Source: Maylandia zebra
Taxonomy: Eukaryota; Chordata; Actinopteri; Cichliformes; Cichlidae
Assembly: GCF_041146795.1 (NCBI RefSeq)
Contig: NC_135187.1
Coordinates: 21,459,056 to 21,523,055 of the forward strand
Direction of reading: 5' to 3'
Length of the DNA: 64,000 nucleotides
Shown here: positions 49,803 to 64,000 of the stretch, piece by piece
Position numbering within the stretch: the first letter of the stretch is position 1
Layout of the letters: each line of letters starts with the position of its first letter
Notes under the pieces: model-generated
The model's database searches: none
Told to the model about the DNA's origin: nothing
Seen by the model: the letters and a program-made list of their open reading frames with translations, nothing else
Program-made: the position numbers and the translations under genes

Positions 49803-52800
49803 GAGAATTCCAACTGACTGTGCGTGTGACACGATCTCATATCTCATGTTGGTGTTCTTACTGCATTATCTTAATAATGTTAGTCCAGGATCAACATTTC
49901 AGCTGACCAGTGATGTTGTTGTGAAGTCATAGCTTTGCAATGTGGGTAAAAGATTTATTCGTTTTTTTAAAAATGCTTTTGTTTATATAAAACTCTCTTC
50001 TGGAACAAATGGTAAACATTTCAAGTGTTTTCTTTATTCATTTATAAAATGTAATAAATATGAAGCTTTGTTTGCTGTTAGCCACATTAACTCTGGTGCT
50101 GTTTTGCTTGCAGCTTGGGATTCAGTATCTTGAGTACTTTGACCTGCAGACTGGAGCAAACCAACAACCTATGATGATGCTAGACCTTCTTCTAGAGCCA
50201 CCCACAAAAGTATTAGATTTCTATTTAGATCTGGAAGGTCCCTGTTTGATCATCTCCCCATGAATCATGTGTTGCGGCGTGCACAATCGCTAGATTTCAT
50301 TGTAATTGTATAAGAAACGTCCTTTCGCAGCAGTCGAGCATTAGCATGAGTTTCTGCATAGGTTCCTGTGTTAATATTTTATTTCTGTGGCACTACACAT
50401 CGCTCCTTTAAAGTCTTGTTGTTGTCATATTTAATAAAAATCCTGTCCTTTGACTCTAATCTACTGTCATGGTGTTTCAGTTTTGTAGACTAATGCTGAA
50501 ATCCCTCTCAGATTTAGTGTGGGATATTTTTATATAACAACCATCCTGCTCAAAACTTTTCTAAGGTTTACATGAATATCTTTCATTTTTCGTCTCCAAG
50601 TGTTATCAGGTGGTCTCTATAATCTGGTGTTCTGCAATCAGGAATGCAATAGTTCAATCTTGATGCACAAGATAGCAAATCTTTGCACTGATCTCATTGA
50701 TCTTGTGCAGTTTTCCTTATCCGCTGGCTGACAGGTAGGCAGCCAACCCTGACACGACAAAATGTACTTACACTTACATCAGGAGTGAAATATGACACAC
50801 ACTGACCAAACCCAGTGAGGAAACTACTGAAACAGCCAATCAGAGTGAGGCACAGCTGGAGAAGTCTGTCTGCAGGCCCGGCTGGCAGCACTGTAGGAGA
50901 CAGAAGAGGAGCAGATTCAAAATGGCTGAAGATTTTTTTCTTTTTTTACACATCTCCAAGAGGAATACATCAAATCTGGCTTGAGTTCAATTCACGTTCA
51001 AATTTTGCCACAAAGGCATTTTTGCTCAAATAGGCTTCATTTTACTTGAAAAGTGTTCTCTCAGCTAGTTACCACTGCATAATGTACATGCTGCCCTGCC
51101 CGTGACCCTCACAGAGATTTTCTTTTTCTTTCATTTTTATAAAAAAAATCCAAAAAATGATATTTTGAAAGCAAATACAATGCATATATTTGCAGGAGTG
51201 GCCTGCAAATACGATCAGCTGTTTCTCTTGGAGCATGGCTGTACAGAGAGAAAAAAGGCTGATGATGTGGAGCTTGGGAGCCATCTTTGATTTCCTACGC
51301 AGACTGTCTGCTCCTCTCCAGCTACTTGGGATCCTCAGCAAACATGAGAACGTAACTCTGCAGTGAGTGGGAGCCCTGCCATCTTTAAAACATATTTGAT
51401 CTCTCTTTCTCCCTCTGTCTCTCTACTGCCCCACCTCTTCTTCTTCTTTGCTGTCTTTCTGTCTCTGCAGTGTAAATTGGATAAATAAAGAGTTAAGGTG
51501 AGGTTGTCGGGAGTGTCCAACAGTTACTTTTAAAAAAAACACACACACACATATCTGCTGCACAAGGGGAATACGGATAACACGTCGGAGAAAAGGAAAG
51601 GAAGAGGCCAGAGGAGTGCACTCTAACAGAACTGTACCAGGATGTAATCTGGTGCCTTCTTAGTATTGCACTGAATGACCAAACAAGCATTTTAATGCAC
51701 AGACAGAGAGAATGGAGTACAGGTATAAAACTCTATCATAAAGCTCATATCTAATCATGTCTAACATAACAAAGATACCCCCCATCCACCTACTGGTCTG
51801 TGAATTGTGAACTTGTTTAAACCTGCATTTCATGATTGCTTTTGGCCATAGGATAAAGTGTTGTGCACTTTGCTTAATCAAATGGACAGTGAATGTGTGG
51901 CATGAGGCAGTGTGAGGGCCACGCTGAGTGTTGTTGGAGTGGCAGTAGAGTAGATGACATGTCTGGTCATGTGGGCAGGTAAGAGCTGCTCAGAGAGGGA
52001 GAAAGGGAAAGAGGGATTGAAACTAGCGTTCTCCTCCTCCTCCACACACCTGTCTTTTGTCAGCCTGAAGCTGCAGAGTAGTGTGTTTGCATTATATGTG
52101 AAGCCTGCCACTGACAGGCTTTCGCTGAGTGAATGCTTTTGGTTTATTATTAAAACTCTGAGAAGAAAATGGATTTTTTTTTTTGTCAGTTTTACTTTGA
52201 AAGGCAATGGAAATTTGAAGTTGAAATGCTTGGTGGGTGTGCAAAAATGAATCATGATGCAAACTTTTCTTTTTTTGGGCAGTGTGACAGCTTGGTAGAT
52301 GGAAACAACACAAGAAAAAAAAAGGAAAAGTGAAAACAATGTAAAATGAAGGTATCATACAACAATTTCTCGATAAATCGGTGAGTATAAAGAGGCAAAT
52401 AAGAGCCATTTAAACTCCAACATGAAAAGATAACACAAAACCCTCTCTCTCTAAGTTAAGTTTGTTTCTGTAGAATGCAGCGCAGAAACGAAGGACTCTG
52501 ATCTAGTTGGTGCCAAATGATGCCCGCCAACGCGCCCCTGAAATGTGCCCATAATTTACGCACAGAAATCTCAAGTTGAATCTCCTGCGCCCGCACCTCT
52601 TAGCGCAGAGACAGCACGGATTCCCTGCAGCCCGTAAAAAAAAGAGGAAAAAAGTAGGCCTTCATCTCCCTTTTAAACCTCGACGCTGTCCACGTCCTCA
52701 AAGAGAATGGATCTAATTAAAACGTTGCACTCGTCATCATCGCCAAAGCGTTGCCAAACGGGTTCTGGTGGAGAGGAGGCAGGGAGATGTAGCACCACAT

Positions 52801-52850
52801 GACTAAGTCTGAGCTGCGGAGGGATGGAAGTTAGATTGGGTTTCTCTTCT
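49803..52850. other. Upstream flank of col1a2
   Basis: No exon recognised in about 3 kb. The frames are short and motif-free. This stretch may contain distal col1a2 enhancers, but nothing in it can be assigned from sequence alone. The GC content rises from about 52480 toward the promoter. Confidence 0.55.
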
Positions 52851-52853
52851 CTC

Positions 52854-52858
52854 ATTGG
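52854..52858 (+). promoter_or_regulatory. Inverted CCAAT box of the col1a2 promoter
   Basis: ATTGG stands about 80 bp upstream of the inferred start site. An inverted CCAAT at about -80, bound by CBF/NF-Y, is a known feature of the mammalian COL1A2 promoter, so position and orientation agree. Confidence 0.75.
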
Positions 52859-52903
52859 CCGGTGGGCTGACTTTTGACACGCAGACCAGGGACCCTCCTG
52901 TCG

Positions 52904-52911
52904 TATAAATA
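52904..52911 (+). promoter_or_regulatory. TATA box of col1a2
   Basis: TATAAATA lies 32 bp upstream of the inferred transcription start at about 52936. Spacing is canonical. Confidence 0.85.
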
Positions 52912-52935
52912 AGCCTGATGGGACTTTATTATTCT

Positions 52936-53061
52936 AGCATCACGGCAGCAGGTTTCTGCTAAGTTTGGAGTTACTCGTGTCACCACAACTGTATGTCTGC
53001 CTGAAAGTGGTTTAAAAACAGGGGCTCAAGCAGCACAAGGAGTCTGCATGTCTGCTTAGAC
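52936..53061 (+). other. col1a2: col1a2 5' UTR (start inferred)
   Basis: The UTR begins AGCATCACGGCAGCAGG, closely resembling the first bases of the human COL1A2 transcript as I remember it. It ends in the start-codon hairpin. It contains two four-codon upstream ORFs. The start site is placed by this resemblance and by TATA spacing, not by transcript data. Confidence 0.8.
52993..53004 (+). promoter_or_regulatory. Upstream ORF 1 (M-S-A-stop)
   Basis: ATG TCT GCC TGA in the 5' UTR. Upstream AUGs are a known feature of type I collagen mRNAs and are thought to lower translation. Confidence 0.6.

Positions 53062-53065
<4 letters not shown>
53046..53065 (+). promoter_or_regulatory. Start-codon stem-loop of collagen mRNA
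   Basis: GCATGTCT (53046-53053) and AGACATGC (53058-53065) are exact complements around a GCTT loop, and the second arm contains the initiator ATG. This corresponds to the 5' stem-loop of mammalian collagen type I and III mRNAs, the binding site of LARP6, which couples translation of the alpha1 and alpha2 chains. An upstream ATG TCT GCT TAG (53048-53059) lies within the hairpin. Confidence 0.85.
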
Positions 53066-63398
<10,333 letters not shown>

Positions 63399-64000
63399 GT
63401 AAGTTGATAAAATAGTTGCCATTAAATAAATAATAGAAAGAAACCACCAAATTTAATGTTTTTAGATTATATAGATTCTATAATGCAAACAAACTTTGTT
63501 TGATTGGGGTTTTTTAATATTTAATTCATTTTTACAGTATTTAAAAAATGAATGCCAGCAAAAGTATTGAACATAACTCATCCACTGTAGGACCAGTTAC
63601 CTTAAATAAAAAGCCATTTGCAGACGTTCACACCACTTTCATAATTTTATTGCTCAGTACCTTTATGTGGGACGTCCCACCCCTCTAAAACAGAAATTTT
63701 AAGTAGCCGAAACACTGTTATGACTAAAGCTAGAACCTCAACACCGCCATCTAATGGCTATTATGCAAAATAACAGCAATGAGCAACCTGCAATGAAATG
63801 TAAGATGACAAATAATGCAGAAAACAAGTATTCATATTTATTACTGGCATTTAAATATTTATTTAAATCAAAATATAGGAATTTGCAAGTATTTTTTAAA
63901 TTTGTTTTCCTGAGTGTTTGTGTATGTTGTTCTATAAACACAACCAACAGAGCCAAGAGTACAATAACAAAATTCTTTAAGAAGGAAAATGCTGACTATT
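63399..64000 (+). other. col1a2 intron 32, partial
   Basis: AT-rich intron running off the right edge. The minus-strand frame at 63738-63956 is motif-free and lies entirely in intron. Confidence 0.85.

Overview
The window is vertebrate nuclear DNA, almost certainly from a teleost fish and probably a percomorph or cichlid-like species. It is AT-rich, mostly non-coding and full of fish-type transposon remnants (Tc1-like elements, hAT MITEs, a Penelope-like foldback, a solo LTR, L2-like and tRNA-derived retroposons). The only gene identified with certainty is the 5' half of col1a2, the pro-alpha2 chain of type I collagen, on the + strand. It begins at about 52936 (inferred start site) and runs off the right edge. 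I resolve 32 coding exons (2052 nt, 684 codons) from the initiator ATG at 53062 to 63398. Every helical exon from exon 3 on keeps the fibrillar-collagen phase: 36/84/57 nt at the N-propeptide and telopeptide, then 45, 54, 99 or 108 nt, with Gly-first helical exons and GT/AG borders.

Layout. 1-52 kb: no confidently recognised protein gene. It holds a Penelope-like inverted-repeat element (5.3-6.1 kb), a diverged hAT-like element with a GC-rich nested repeat (9.4-11.7 kb), a tRNA-derived SINE (16.4 kb), a perfect 28-bp hairpin (17.6 kb), a Tc1 remnant split by a hAT MITE (19.1-20.2 kb), a rearranged Tc1 remnant (25.9-26.8 kb), a solo LTR (29.9-30.6 kb), further Tc1 remnants (32.7-33.0 and 39.2-39.7 kb), an L2-like LINE scrap and SINEs (36-45 kb), an almost full-length 1.6-kb Tc1 element with a broken transposase (46.0-47.6 kb) and a second TA-flanked TIR element (48.0-49.0 kb). 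Long GT, AAAG, AAAAG and poly-G tracts are scattered through it. A possible unidentified multi-exon gene on the minus strand (about 32.1-38.8 kb) is suggested by exon-like segments; this is tentative.

52.8-64 kb: the col1a2 promoter (inverted CCAAT, TATA), a 5' UTR that resembles the mammalian gene as I remember it, including the start-codon stem-loop, two tiny upstream ORFs, a signal-peptide exon, a 5-nt microexon, the short N-propeptide, the N-telopeptide and about half of the triple helix. The C-terminal half of the helix and the C-propeptide lie beyond the window.

I did not find a convincing previously undescribed system. The most useful observations are the microexon architecture, the conserved translational-control hairpin, the perfect 28-bp hairpin, the dated nested transposon insertions and the unidentified minus-strand exon-like segments.
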